Source of the DNA: G963663615 sp963663615
GTDB taxonomy: Bacteria > Bacteroidota > Ignavibacteria > Ignavibacteriales > Melioribacteraceae
Assembly (NCBI GenBank): GCA_963663615.1
Contig: OY760517.1
Span: 2,914,001-2,978,000, forward strand
Direction of reading: 5' to 3'
Length of the DNA stretch: 64,000 bases
The notes under the pieces were generated by a model that was given only the letters and a program-made list of their open reading frames with translations, was not told the DNA's origin and did not search any database. This document shows, one piece after another, positions 34,330-43,993 of the stretch; the stretch's first letter is position 1; each line of letters starts with the position of its first letter. The position numbers and the translations under genes are program-made.

Positions 34330-35556
34330 TTGAATAATAATCCAAGTAAAATAACCAATACTATAGGTAATAAAAATACTAAATGGTATCTAGCTATTAT
34401 TCTATTGTGTATTTTATTATTTACATTAATTGGTATAGGTATATCAATCAAGAACTACACTGAAAGCAATTTTTCAAGAACAATAATTATTTTTATTACA
34501 CTTTGTCTGATATATTTTTGCTTAAACTTCATCTCTATATATAATCATGAACTGTTTAAACTAAACACAATTTACAAATTGGAAATAGGATTTTTCTATC
34601 CAATCGCATTTTTCTTTACCTCATTAATGATCAAAAATGACTTTATACCAATCTTAACTTTTATATTTTTTAACTTGTCTTGGATTTTTTGGGTTGTTTA
34701 TAAATACAAAACAATTAATAATGACATTTCAATACTTAATTGTCTAATCCTATTTTGGATAACTTTCAGCATAATCTTGACAGTTGGGCAAATATTAGGA
34801 TACACACAAATATTAGTTGATCAAATATATCAATTTAGCATATTTCTTGATTTTAGATTATCAATGTCAATCGTAATAATGACTTGGATAATAATTAATG
34901 CAATGAGTAAAATTAATTCAAGTGAAATTGAGACAAAAGATTTACTAAAAAGAAAAGTAGATGATAATCAATTTCTATCACTAATTATAGATATCCTATT
35001 TGTTATATTGAACTCACTACTCAGAATACTATGGTGGCTGGGTAAATATCTATTTATTTGGGCACAAAAAATCATATTACATTTTAAAGAAAAAATTAAT
35101 GAAATTAAAGATTCTTTATTTGATATTATAATTATAACCCTTAACATCTTAAGTGTTTTTTTTATATCTAAATATTCAAATTTTTTAGTTGATCATTATC
35201 TTATACATAATAATTTTATAGATGAATTTTTACCATTTCTTATATGCCTATTGTGGACAGGATTAATACTTATTTCATTACAATTAAGTATAAGAATGAG
35301 ATTCTTAAAGTGGGAAAACCGGAAAATAAAGTTGAATAGCTTAAACTATGAAAAATCAGAGAAGAAATTTAGATTTGTTTTGAGCTTTCCAATTCTAACT
35401 TCAGGTATTTCTGGAATATTTCTTTTCGTAATGAATTATTTCAATATTATTCAATTGGAATATTTCAAAAATTTTGGAATTTATTCCTTACTCCTTAGTG
35501 TAAGTCTTGTTGGAGCGATTATATATGCCATCTTAAAGGAGTTCTATTTTAAATAA
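34330..35556 (+). CDS. Polytopic inner-membrane protein of unknown function
   Basis: A 408-aa protein with about ten hydrophobic segments, strongly AT-rich codons and no recognisable domain. It starts with TTG at 34330, with an AGGAG-type site 14 nt upstream. It shares a duplicated upstream sequence with the lipoprotein gene at 32846, which suggests common regulation. It may have been acquired together with its neighbours; function unknown. Confidence 0.6.
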   Translation: MNNNPSKITNTIGNKNTKWYLAIILLCILLFTLIGIGISIKNYTESNFSRTIIIFITLCLIYFCLNFISIYNHELFKLNTIYKLEIGFFYPIAFFFTSLMIKNDFIPILTFIFFNLSWIFWVVYKYKTINNDISILNCLILFWITFSIILTVGQILGYTQILVDQIYQFSIFLDFRLSMSIVIMTWIIINAMSKINSSEIETKDLLKRKVDDNQFLSLIIDILFVILNSLLRILWWLGKYLFIWAQKIILHFKEKINEIKDSLFDIIIITLNILSVFFISKYSNFLVDHYLIHNNFIDEFLPFLICLLWTGLILISLQLSIRMRFLKWENRKIKLNSLNYEKSEKKFRFVLSFPILTSGISGIFLFVMNYFNIIQLEYFKNFGIYSLLLSVSLVGAIIYAILKEFYFK

Positions 35557-35708
35557 TATTAGTAATACAAGTAGTTCCACAGATCGCATTTTCTCATGGT
35601 CCAACCCTTCCCCCATTCTCATTTTGATAACAAAATAGCCTGTTATTTGCACGGAATTTGGTGTTTTTTTTATGTTAGTTTTCTCAATCAAATAGGGGAA
35701 AACCGGCT

Positions 35709-36596
35709 ATGCATTACCTAAAAATTATTACTGTTTTACTGCTCCTTTTAAGTTTTACATCCTGCAACGATGATGAAGCTAATCCAACCGAAAACGGCAA
35801 CGATACCGCAACTATTGAAAAAAGTAACAAACGCGGACTCGCATACAATTTAACCGAACCGCTTGATTTTGATACGCTTAAATCAGGTGTATCCTGGTGG
35901 TACAACTGGTTCCACAGTACAACCGCACCAGATGGCTATTATGAAAACTATCAGATGGAATTTATTCCTATGTTGTGGGGTAACAATTCTCAAAGCGACT
36001 ACTCGACTGTCAAACAGTTTATTCTTGCACATGATGAAGTAAAATACTTGCTTGTGCTGAACGAACCTAATCTTACAGACCAGGCAAATATGACTCCCTA
36101 TCAGGCAGCTGTTGAGTGGGTAAAATATGAACAGCTCGCCACCGAAATTGAAGCAGAAGGACGTAAAATACATCTTGTAGGTCCCGCTATGAACTGGGGA
36201 ACGCTACAAGGTTATTCTGATCCGGTTATATGGCTCGATGATTTTTACGCTGCTTACCAGGCTCAAAACGATGGTAACGATCCATGTATTGATTACCTTG
36301 CTTTCCATTGGTACGACTACGGACTCGCAAGTCAGTTAGACCGCCTGCAAAAGTATGGCAAACAAATCTGGATTACAGAAATGGCTAACTGGAATCCCCA
36401 AATAAATACTTACGCAAAACAAGCTGCACAAATGGAAGAGATGGTATCAATTTGCGAAAACCGTGATGATGTATTTCGCTACGCATGGTTCATCGGACGA
36501 GGAAGTTTTCCGGATGAGCATAATACATTTCTGTTTAATCAGTCAGCTGGTGAACTTAATGACTTGGGCAAACTCTATATTAGTCTGCCATATTAA
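35709..36596 (+). CDS. Asl1-like (GH128-type) secreted glycoside hydrolase
   Basis: A 295-aa lipoprotein with signal MHYLKIITVLLLLLSFTS then Cys19. The catalytic TIM barrel of Asl1/GH128-like enzymes (beta-1,3-glucanases) shows as RGLAYN, WWYNWFH, LVLNEPNLTDQANM (acid/base Glu) and IWITEMANW (nucleophile Glu), followed by FRYAWFIGRG. The targets are glucans such as fungal or algal wall polymers; the exact substrate is not visible. A short run of negatively charged residues follows the lipid anchor. Confidence 0.85.
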   Translation: MHYLKIITVLLLLLSFTSCNDDEANPTENGNDTATIEKSNKRGLAYNLTEPLDFDTLKSGVSWWYNWFHSTTAPDGYYENYQMEFIPMLWGNNSQSDYSTVKQFILAHDEVKYLLVLNEPNLTDQANMTPYQAAVEWVKYEQLATEIEAEGRKIHLVGPAMNWGTLQGYSDPVIWLDDFYAAYQAQNDGNDPCIDYLAFHWYDYGLASQLDRLQKYGKQIWITEMANWNPQINTYAKQAAQMEEMVSICENRDDVFRYAWFIGRGSFPDEHNTFLFNQSAGELNDLGKLYISLPY

Positions 36597-36700
36597 AACT
36601 AATATTTTTTGAGGGACTGATAATAATTCTGTTCCAAAATTAAACCCAATCGTTTAACAAACTGTTGTACTACCTTTGCGATAAATAAAATGAGAAAAAT

Positions 36701-37336
36701 ATGTACGGACCAAATCCGAATGAAAAAGAGCCAATGAAAGGATTTCCGCAAGTCGGATTCCTCAAAAACTACATTACCAAACCAAATATTGAGGTTGGCG
36801 ATTATACATATTACGATGATCCCGCCGGTCCGGAAAACTTTGAAAAGAATGTACTCTATCACTTCCCTTTTATTGGTGATAAACTTGTTATCGGTAAATT
36901 TTGTGCAATAGCCAGGGATGTAAAATTTATAATGAACGGAGCCAATCATCAGATGACCGGCTTTTCAACATACCCATTTTACATTTTTGGCAACGGTTGG
37001 GAAAAAGCTGCACCCAATAAAGGCGATTTGCCCTATAAGGGTGATACTATTATTGGCAGTGATGTATGGTTGGGTTATGATGTTACTATAATGCCGGGTA
37101 TAAAAATTGGTCATGGTGCAATAGTAGCAAGTAAATCTGTTGTTACTAATGATGTACCCCCGTATAGCATTGTTGGAGGTAATCCGGCAAAAGTAATAAA
37201 ACTGCGTTATGATAAGTCTGTTATTGATAAACTTCTGGATATTGCATGGTGGAACTGGCAACCGGGAAAAATCACCCAAAACCTGGATGCGATTACGAGT
37301 AGTGATTTGGATAAATTATCAAAAGTTGGGAAATAA
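36701..37336 (+). CDS. Vat-type streptogramin A / xenobiotic O-acetyltransferase
   Basis: A 211-aa left-handed beta-helix acetyltransferase. The segments ILYHFP-like, KFCAIARDVKFIMNGANHQM (catalytic His), YPFYIFGNGWEKAAP and GDTIIGSDVWLGYDVTIMPG, then VGGNPAKVIKLRYD, match the signature blocks of the Vat/CatB group. These enzymes acetylate streptogramin A or chloramphenicol and are typically plasmid-borne in pathogens, but chromosomal relatives are common. Whether it confers resistance here is unknown. No mobile-element features are directly adjacent. Confidence 0.9.
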   Translation: MYGPNPNEKEPMKGFPQVGFLKNYITKPNIEVGDYTYYDDPAGPENFEKNVLYHFPFIGDKLVIGKFCAIARDVKFIMNGANHQMTGFSTYPFYIFGNGWEKAAPNKGDLPYKGDTIIGSDVWLGYDVTIMPGIKIGHGAIVASKSVVTNDVPPYSIVGGNPAKVIKLRYDKSVIDKLLDIAWWNWQPGKITQNLDAITSSDLDKLSKVGK

Positions 37337-37459
37337 TAACCATTTTAACCAGTCTAAAGTAAATACTCTCAATAATTTGCATATATGAAATAACTATGGA
37401 ATTCATTAATTTATAATCCTGCTAAATATTCAAGTTATTCTATTACAGGAAATTAAATT

Positions 37460-38782
37460 ATGACAAAGAATTTTATCGCAACGTTATTTCTACTAACACT
37501 ACTATCAACAGCTTTATCCGCTCAAAAATATGTGGGAATTTTTTACTCCTGTTGGGCAAACGAATGCCTTTCCTCAACCTACGGTGATGATGTTTATATT
37601 ATGGGTGAAACTCCTTATAGTCCATACCCATTATGGAACTGGTGGGGCAAACCCCTTTATGCCGCAACAACAGGTGATGGTACTATCAAAAACAACTATA
37701 AAATGTATTTTAATACACCGGACACTCCAAATAATGCATTATTGGACTGGCATGCCGAACTACTCGATTCCGCAGGTGTGGATTACATTACCCTCGACCT
37801 TACAAACGGCACACAGCCATTAATTGTTAACGGAGCAAAAGCTATATGCAAACGCTTCCAGGAAAGGTTTGCCGCAGGTTTACCAACACCAAAAATTGTT
37901 TTCTGGGTGCAGGATAGTATCTGCCTGAAAACTGTGGAAACAGAAATTTTTAACGTTTATAATGATGAGATATTTTTTGAGTATCTTGGTAAAAAGCTCG
38001 TTAATGTGGCAGGTGGTAATATTCAACCGGCAATTCCTGACCAAGGAATTTTCGGGAAATATACCTGCCGAAGAATGTGGGGACTTAATACTACCGGAAA
38101 TTTTTGGCAGTTTAAGGTAAACTCCCAAACACCACCTCGTGCATTTTACTATAATGGTGAGCCTGAGCAAATGTGTGCCCCCGTAGCAACACAGGCTACT
38201 TACATGACTCAAAATGGTACTTCTGTAACTGCTGGTGCAGTTGGCAGACAAAATGGTGCATACTTTACCAAATACATGGATGCTGCTATTGCCGCTAATG
38301 TAAAGTTTGTATTTATTCACTCCTGGAATGAGTGGACTGCACAAAACCTTGGTACACAATCTGCACCTGTTTTTACCGACATGTGGAAGGAAGAATACAG
38401 TGCTGATATTGAGCCAATGTATGGTGGTCACGGCTGGCAATATTATGATCTTATGTGCAAAAAAATTGCGGAGTTCAAAGGCACAAGCAACATAAAAGAA
38501 AATACTTCTCCAACACCAAAAGATTATAAACTCGGGCAAAACTACCCTAACCCGTTTAACCCGGTTACTACAATTAGCTACACACTACCGGAATCAGTTA
38601 ATGTAATTTTAACTATATACAACCAGCTGGGTGAAGTTGTACAAACTTTGGTAAACGAATATAAACCTGCCGGTAACTATACAATAAATTTTAATGCTGG
38701 TAAACTTGCCTCCGGAATTTATTATTACCAGTTAAAAACAAACGAATTTACAGATACTTGCAAAATGTTGTTATTAAAATAA
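37460..38782 (+). CDS. Type IX-secreted glycoside-hydrolase-like protein
   Basis: A 440-aa exported protein. A Sec signal (MTKNFIATLFLLTLLSTALS) leads a TIM-barrel-like domain with tryptophan-rich segments (PLWNWWGKPLYA, VDYITLDLTNGT, FIHSWNEWTAQN) reminiscent of GH71/GH99-like enzymes. The last ~85 residues are the type A sorting domain: LGQNYPNPFNPVTTISYTLPE, ...LASGIYYYQLKTN..., ...KMLLLK. That tail sends it through the type IX system and usually gets it attached or released. Substrate unknown. Confidence 0.75.
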   Translation: MTKNFIATLFLLTLLSTALSAQKYVGIFYSCWANECLSSTYGDDVYIMGETPYSPYPLWNWWGKPLYAATTGDGTIKNNYKMYFNTPDTPNNALLDWHAELLDSAGVDYITLDLTNGTQPLIVNGAKAICKRFQERFAAGLPTPKIVFWVQDSICLKTVETEIFNVYNDEIFFEYLGKKLVNVAGGNIQPAIPDQGIFGKYTCRRMWGLNTTGNFWQFKVNSQTPPRAFYYNGEPEQMCAPVATQATYMTQNGTSVTAGAVGRQNGAYFTKYMDAAIAANVKFVFIHSWNEWTAQNLGTQSAPVFTDMWKEEYSADIEPMYGGHGWQYYDLMCKKIAEFKGTSNIKENTSPTPKDYKLGQNYPNPFNPVTTISYTLPESVNVILTIYNQLGEVVQTLVNEYKPAGNYTINFNAGKLASGIYYYQLKTNEFTDTCKMLLLK

Positions 38783-38783
38783 G

Positions 38784-39361
38784 ATCAAAAATGTTCAGTT
38801 GCGTTTTGCCAAATTACTTAGTGAAATGGGTAAACAATTAGATGGAAAAGTAGAAGGAGTAAACTTTCAGGAATCGGCAATTGGTGTAAGGTCAAAAAAC
38901 GATTCCTCCTTCACAAAAGTGAATTACTATAATGCTCTTAAAATAAACATGCAGGCTCTTAAAAATGCTTTTCCAAAATCAGTAACAATGCAATATGCCA
39001 ACTTTATGCCCGTAGAGTGGTTGCCTGGTAAAGACAAGGGCTACTTACGTGGCATATATTACTGAGAAATAGTATTGGTGTTGGTCTGGGAGCACCTGAT
39101 CTGATGGTAAAAAAGAAGGGGCAGTTAAACCACGCCATTGCTATGATGCATGAAAACACCTTTACCGTACCAATTGGTATAGCAATACAGGATGGCAATT
39201 ATATTGGGGAAACCGGCACTGATGATTATGTTAGGGATCATAAAAACATAGTGCCTATGTTATTCAATTTTGCAAAAAACTTTCTTAAAGTTCACTATAT
39301 TTTTTGGTCATATCAGCCACCATATTTCGAAGAAGACGTAATACCCTGTTTTAGCAGGTAG
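38784..39361 (+). pseudogene. Broken glycoside-hydrolase-like gene
   Basis: Two adjacent frames read as one protein interrupted once. The first (38799-39065) gives QLRFAKLLSEMGKQLDGKVEG...KINMQALKNAFPKSVTMQYANF...WLPGKDKGYLRGIYY then a stop. The second frame resumes with RNSIGVGLGAPDLMVKKKGQ and runs through MMHENTFTVPIGIAIQDGNY to FFSYQPPYF-like ends. The fragment has no start and no signal. Barrel-type strand patterns suggest a glycosidase, but the family is not certain. It directly follows the type IX-secreted hydrolase. Confidence 0.6.
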
Positions 39362-39475
39362 TATTAGTTTTGAGGGTTCTCACAATATGTGGTATCAAAA
39401 ATGCATCAAATACTACCTTTCAATTCTTCTTCCAAACTTTTAATTTATACTTGATTTACAAAAGAGGATAATAAA

Positions 39476-40036
39476 ATGAAAATTCAAAAACATGTATTAA
39501 TTATGTTATTTCTAATTTCTGCATTTCTTTTACAGAATTGCGAAAGCTCCACATCCCCGGAAAATAATCAGCAAGGTGGATTTATCCCATTAAGTGTTGG
39601 GGCAAAATGGAATTACTATGACCTTGAAAGTGGTGACGAATTAATTGTTAGTATTGATTCATCTTATATGTGGAAAGGAAAAGAAGTATTTATTATTAAT
39701 AATAATATTATGATATACAATAAAATGTTCTATTCCGGAGATACATTATATGGTTTTTATGCTGATCAGGTTAAAGCCGTGAACTATCCGGGAACAAATC
39801 ATTATAAACCATATAGCACCTATATGGAAGAAGAAATGGAAGTACCTGCCGGTACTTTTAAAAATCCTCTCAAAATAATGACAGGGGTTTATACTAAATC
39901 AGTACCCCCCAGTCATTATATGACTACACGCTGGTTTGTAAAAGGTGTTGGTCCAATAGCATATACAATAAGGTCCAATCGCAGGTATGGAAATAATGAG
40001 TATAAACGATACGTTTTAACTGGTTGGAGCAGGTAA
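39476..40036 (+). CDS. Lipoprotein of unknown function
   Basis: A 186-aa protein with signal MKIQKHVLIMLFLISAFLLQN and a lipidated Cys22 (ENC-type region, followed by Ser-rich linker ESSTSPENNQQ). The mature part is beta-rich (FIPLSVGAKWNYYDLESGDELIVSIDSSY), a pattern seen in secreted proteins of this group. No known domain. SD AGAGGA is clear. It precedes the NifX-like gene by 84 nt. Confidence 0.7.
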   Translation: MKIQKHVLIMLFLISAFLLQNCESSTSPENNQQGGFIPLSVGAKWNYYDLESGDELIVSIDSSYMWKGKEVFIINNNIMIYNKMFYSGDTLYGFYADQVKAVNYPGTNHYKPYSTYMEEEMEVPAGTFKNPLKIMTGVYTKSVPPSHYMTTRWFVKGVGPIAYTIRSNRRYGNNEYKRYVLTGWSR

Positions 40037-40120
40037 AATATACAAATTCTTTATTTCCTGCTACCCATTTCAAGTTTCAGCATCTAATCAATCATATTAT
40101 GCAATATTTTTGGAGAATAC

Positions 40121-40477
40121 ATGAAACTTGTAATTGGTTCTGATGGCAATACACCTGAAAGTCCGGTAGCTAAAAGATTTGGGCATGCTGAATACTTTAT
40201 AGTTTATAATACGGATAATAATAGCTATGAAGCTTTTGAAAACATAGACGAAGACCATTCACACAACAATTTGCTGCAATTTCCTGCTCAGGGTATAAAT
40301 ACCTTCGTTGTTGGTAATATTGGTCCGCACGCCTTTCCGTTGTTAAAAGAAAATGGATGCAACATTTATCTGGCTCGCAAAATGTCTGTTGCCCAAGCCG
40401 CAGAAAAATATAAAGTCGGTGAGCTAAAGGAACTACTGGAACCCACCGTTAAAAAAAGCGTAGGGCACCATCATTAG
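40121..40477 (+). CDS. NifX/NifB-type dinitrogenase iron-molybdenum cofactor-like protein
   Basis: A 118-aa single-domain protein of the NifX/NafY/IssA fold: MKLVIGSDGNTPESPVAKRFGHAEYFIVYN... with VVGNIGPHAFPLLKENGCNI and a His-rich tail (VGHHH). Members bind iron-sulfur or iron-molybdenum clusters. No nif genes are in the window, so a general metal-cluster role is more likely. SD GGAGA. Confidence 0.85.
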   Translation: MKLVIGSDGNTPESPVAKRFGHAEYFIVYNTDNNSYEAFENIDEDHSHNNLLQFPAQGINTFVVGNIGPHAFPLLKENGCNIYLARKMSVAQAAEKYKVGELKELLEPTVKKSVGHHH

Positions 40478-40487
40478 TAATTAGTAT

Positions 40488-41693
40488 TTACTTAACCAGC
40501 AGCATCTTTCTGGTTTCGCAATACTCATTAACTTGTAGAGTGTATAAATAAATGCCGGAAGCAAGATTTTTTGCATCGAATTTTACGTTATAATTACCTC
40601 CGGCTTTATACTCGTCAACAAGTACTGAAACTTTTTGTCCAAGTTGACTATACACTTCAATCTTAACATTCCCCGGAGCTTTTATACAATAGAATATGCT
40701 GGTCTCAGGATTAAACGGATTTGGGAAATTCTGCATAAGTAAATATTCAGGTTCTGCAATATCATCCTCAACGTCAGTTGGAGATGGCAATACCAAAGTT
40801 ACATACTTAAACTCCGAGGGATAATATTGTGATGTTGTATCTATCCCCTGATCAATCAATTGTAACCGCCATTTAATGGTATCACCTGCCTCAACAATAT
40901 CAGGAGAATAAAAATCATAGTCCTCACCGGGGGTTACGGGTAGCACGAGATAATCCTTATTGTTGCCATTTTTATCAACTATATCCACATGCAGGTTTAG
41001 CTCCTTAACGTACTCATATTTTTCACCCTGAATATTGGTTCTCACCCTGTAGGGGTTTAAATTATCCAGGGATATTTCTGTTGGGAATACTCTGGTAAAA
41101 TAGGCTTTTATCAGTCTTGCCGGAGTCAACACACCATCAATGCACCTTTGAATCAAATGACGATATTTACCGCCACCCGACATATTGTAATTGTCATGAG
41201 TATAATCGCTCATATAGGTTGCACCCAGGTCCTTGCTAAAATATAGAGATGTTCCTCCCCCATAATACGACCATTGATCATAATAACTATATTGCAATTT
41301 TTTGCAGGGAACTCCGTCTAAATGATCAGCAGAAATCTTAAAAGTTTCCGTATAAATAAACTTAAAATATACCTCACTACCATTAGCTAACTTAAAATCA
41401 AGGGAAGGTCCGTTTTTACAATATAAAATTTGTGCTTCCTGATCGTAATAATAGTAACGATCATACATCTTTATATAGGTATTATCATTGTAAACAGTAC
41501 TATCACTAATTATAATATGTTCAAAATCATAATCAGAGCTTCCCCCGTACTGACTCGAAGAATGCCTTACAAACTCATACAATAGTTCATCGCCAATTTT
41601 ATGGGGAAAATAATTTTGAGCAAACAGATTTACAGCAAACAAGCAAACTATAACAATTTTTTTAACACCCCTTAAACCATTATTCAGACCCAA
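40488..41693 (-). CDS. Type IX-secreted protein of unknown function (paralogue 1)
   Basis: A ~400-aa exported protein. A hydrophobic signal (KKIVIVCLFAVNLFAQ) is followed by NYFPHKIGDELLYEF..., a beta-rich domain, and a type A sorting tail QNFPNPFNPETSIFYC...KNLASGIYLYTLQVNEY...MLLVK. It is a paralogue of 43994-45190, which shares the N-terminal AQNYFP-x-K-x-GD. The start is unclear: the frame reaches 41759, a TTG at 41693 with a GAGGA site gives a good signal peptide, and the codon before KK is GTT where the paralogue has GTG. Confidence 0.7.
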   Translation of the reverse strand: MGLNNGLRGVKKIVIVCLFAVNLFAQNYFPHKIGDELLYEFVRHSSSQYGGSSDYDFEHIIISDSTVYNDNTYIKMYDRYYYYDQEAQILYCKNGPSLDFKLANGSEVYFKFIYTETFKISADHLDGVPCKKLQYSYYDQWSYYGGGTSLYFSKDLGATYMSDYTHDNYNMSGGGKYRHLIQRCIDGVLTPARLIKAYFTRVFPTEISLDNLNPYRVRTNIQGEKYEYVKELNLHVDIVDKNGNNKDYLVLPVTPGEDYDFYSPDIVEAGDTIKWRLQLIDQGIDTTSQYYPSEFKYVTLVLPSPTDVEDDIAEPEYLLMQNFPNPFNPETSIFYCIKAPGNVKIEVYSQLGQKVSVLVDEYKAGGNYNVKFDAKNLASGIYLYTLQVNEYCETRKMLLVK

Positions 41694-41759
41694 TAGCTCG
41701 CCAGATCCTCTCAGGAATATAAAGGTATAATGGCATAAAATAAACACTCTCAATATCAC

Positions 41760-42819
41760 AGTTTAATTATTTTCACAGTAATAGCACAAATAACTAGTTA
41801 GATTATGTATTTTGATTAGTATTTCTATAAGTTAATAAAAAGATGGCATTGATGGTCCTGAGTTAGCAATTTAAAAAGAGTATTTATTTGGGTTTTTTGT
41901 AAAATACCGGGAAAAAGTAACCATACCTAATCTGGAAAGCATTGGGATAACATGAATAATGTCCAGTTTTACTATCTGAAGAACTATTCTTTTAATTTGT
42001 ACGATAAAGTGCAATAGTTATTTTAAAATTCACCAGCAATCAGTACCCCTCTAACAATTATAAACACAAATTAACATTCCAAATTCCTCCATGTTATTAG
42101 TTATACATTGAATAATAACATAACAGTTATCTACATTTATTCTATTTTAGATATGTGTTTCCTTAGCAAGGATTACCTTAGTTAAAAAATTATAATTGCG
42201 TAATATTTCAGAAAACATTAGATTACATAGGTTAATTAGAAAAGTGGGACTTTTCTTTACAATTGTTCCAGGTTTTATAAACATTTTGATTAGTATATTA
42301 GTTTCTATACATAGCTTAATTGAATAATTATTCAATTACAATAAATGTTTATAACACGATATTGTTGAAGAGGCAATTTTGACAAAATGAGAGGATAATA
42401 GAAGGAGATTTAAGTTTAGATAATTAAACAGAGGCAAATACGTAATTCTAACTGAGTGGTGAATTATTACTTATATAAAGAGGCTAAGTAATAATAGAAT
42501 GGTTAGTAGGGCAGGTTGAGGTATAGTTTTATATTATACTGGTAGTAGTTTGTATTATTGCAACAACCCTTGAGTATATTGTATCCTGTTGTTTATTAAA
42601 CTGATCCCAAGTGTTGAAATATGCATAAGTTCCCCCAAGTGATAATTAATAATGTTGTCGGTTGTTAAAAATCATGAGCCATTTTTAACAGCTTATATGG
42701 AAAGGCTTATTATGAATGATTATTAAGAAAGAGGAATATTGGACTTTCTACTTAACATTTACAGTGTCCAATTATTTAATAATAATACATAAAAGTAATT
42801 ATCTAATTTAGGAGGAAGA
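41760..42819. other. Thousand-base AT-rich gap
   Basis: About 1060 bp between divergent genes. A perfect 9-bp hairpin GTTAAAAAT/ATTTTTAAC (42664-42689) is the only clear structure. A 62-aa minus-strand frame (42147-42335) has no SD or family. The final 30 nt hold SD GGAGGA for the next gene. Otherwise nothing. Confidence 0.4.
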
Positions 42820-43554
42820 ATGGCTACAACATCTTCAAATGAGCATCCAAAGGGATGGTATCAATCAAAAGTATTAGTTCATATTTTATTAGTTGTACTA
42901 TTTCCAGTTGGATTATATGCACTATGGAAAAACACTAAAATAGCCAAATGGTGGAAAATAGTTGCAACTATTATTGTTGCTGCAGTTGTGTTAAATATTG
43001 CTGCTCAAAACAAAGCCGAAAAAGAATCTGTATCAAATTTTGGTTCCAGTTCTCAGAGCTCAGAAACATCCAAGAAAACTATACCTTTACCTGCAGACCA
43101 GGAAGCATTTATAAAAAGTGTTGAAGGATTTTATGATATTTATGATGATGCTCCTAACGAGTTAAAAAAATCTGCTTTACGTGTACAGAGAAGAGATGCA
43201 ATACAGGGTATTGTTGGTTCAAGAAGAGTTGCTAACTGGGTTGGTACAATTGCAGATATGCAAACAACTAGTGATGGTAAGGCAAGTGTTGAAGTTAGAC
43301 TGGGTGGAGCAAGACATATTTTGGTTAAAACCTGGAACAACACCATCTCAGACCTGATGTCTCATACACTTATTGAAAGCGGTAGCTCTGTGTATAATGC
43401 TCTTGCCGACCTTTCTGAAGGTGATATAGTTGAATTCAGTGGTACTTTTTTATCTGATAAACAGGATTACATTGAAGAAGGTAGTATATCTGAAAGAGGT
43501 TCAATGACTGATCCTGAGTTCCTATTTAGATTTTCTGATATCCACAAAAAGTAA
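42820..43554 (+). CDS. Membrane-anchored protein of unknown function
   Basis: A 244-aa protein with two N-terminal membrane helices (about 18-36 and 43-62), beginning WYQSKVLVHILLVVLFPVGLYALWKNTK, an arrangement seen at the head of various uncharacterised proteins in which the C-terminal domain varies. The extracytoplasmic or cytoplasmic C-domain (about 85-244) is unassigned; it is Ser-rich after the helices and then mixed alpha/beta. SD AGGAGG precedes the ATG. Terminator at 43591. Confidence 0.7.
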   Translation: MATTSSNEHPKGWYQSKVLVHILLVVLFPVGLYALWKNTKIAKWWKIVATIIVAAVVLNIAAQNKAEKESVSNFGSSSQSSETSKKTIPLPADQEAFIKSVEGFYDIYDDAPNELKKSALRVQRRDAIQGIVGSRRVANWVGTIADMQTTSDGKASVEVRLGGARHILVKTWNNTISDLMSHTLIESGSSVYNALADLSEGDIVEFSGTFLSDKQDYIEEGSISERGSMTDPEFLFRFSDIHKK

Positions 43555-43993
43555 TATTGTAGTTATTTAATTATTACTTATAGAATTTTAGAGCGGGAGT
43601 TAACCTCCCGTTCTTTTATGTTGTAAAAAAATTTGTTTTGCTCCCCTAATTGCCACCAATTTAATTAATTTTTCACGCACAAATTGTACTAGCCACTATT
43701 TAATATTCGGAATGATTCCATCGAGTTCTTTTTCGTAAATGGAGTTACGAATTCGCTAATAACAATTCAAATTCCAACTGTTCGAAATATGGCTAAGTTT
43801 GGTATAACCACTGGTATGGTAACTAATAAAGAAGATTAACATCACAAGTTTAAAATTGCCAAAATAATATCATTTTTTTCTGGCATCTTTTATACCTTTA
43901 CTTTTACCTGATAGTGAAGTATTTTTACATACACAAATATTTTCATTTAAATTATTACATCTTAATAGACTTATTCACTAAACTGAGGTTATA
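43555..43993. other. Intergenic region with terminator
   Basis: 439 bp. The terminator (43591-43613) ends the upstream gene. The rest is AT-rich, with the promoter region of the next secreted protein at the end. No repeats or RNA genes seen. Confidence 0.4.
43591..43617 (+). terminator. Intrinsic terminator
   Basis: GAGCGGGAG and CTCCCGTTC pair over 9 bp (one G-U), loop TTAAC, followed by TTTTA; 36 nt after the stop of the membrane-anchored gene. Confidence 0.75.

Noticed and set aside
42147..42335. Minus-strand 62-aa ORF in the large AT-rich gap
   Set aside because: No Shine-Dalgarno, no recognisable family, and typical of chance ORFs in AT-rich DNA.
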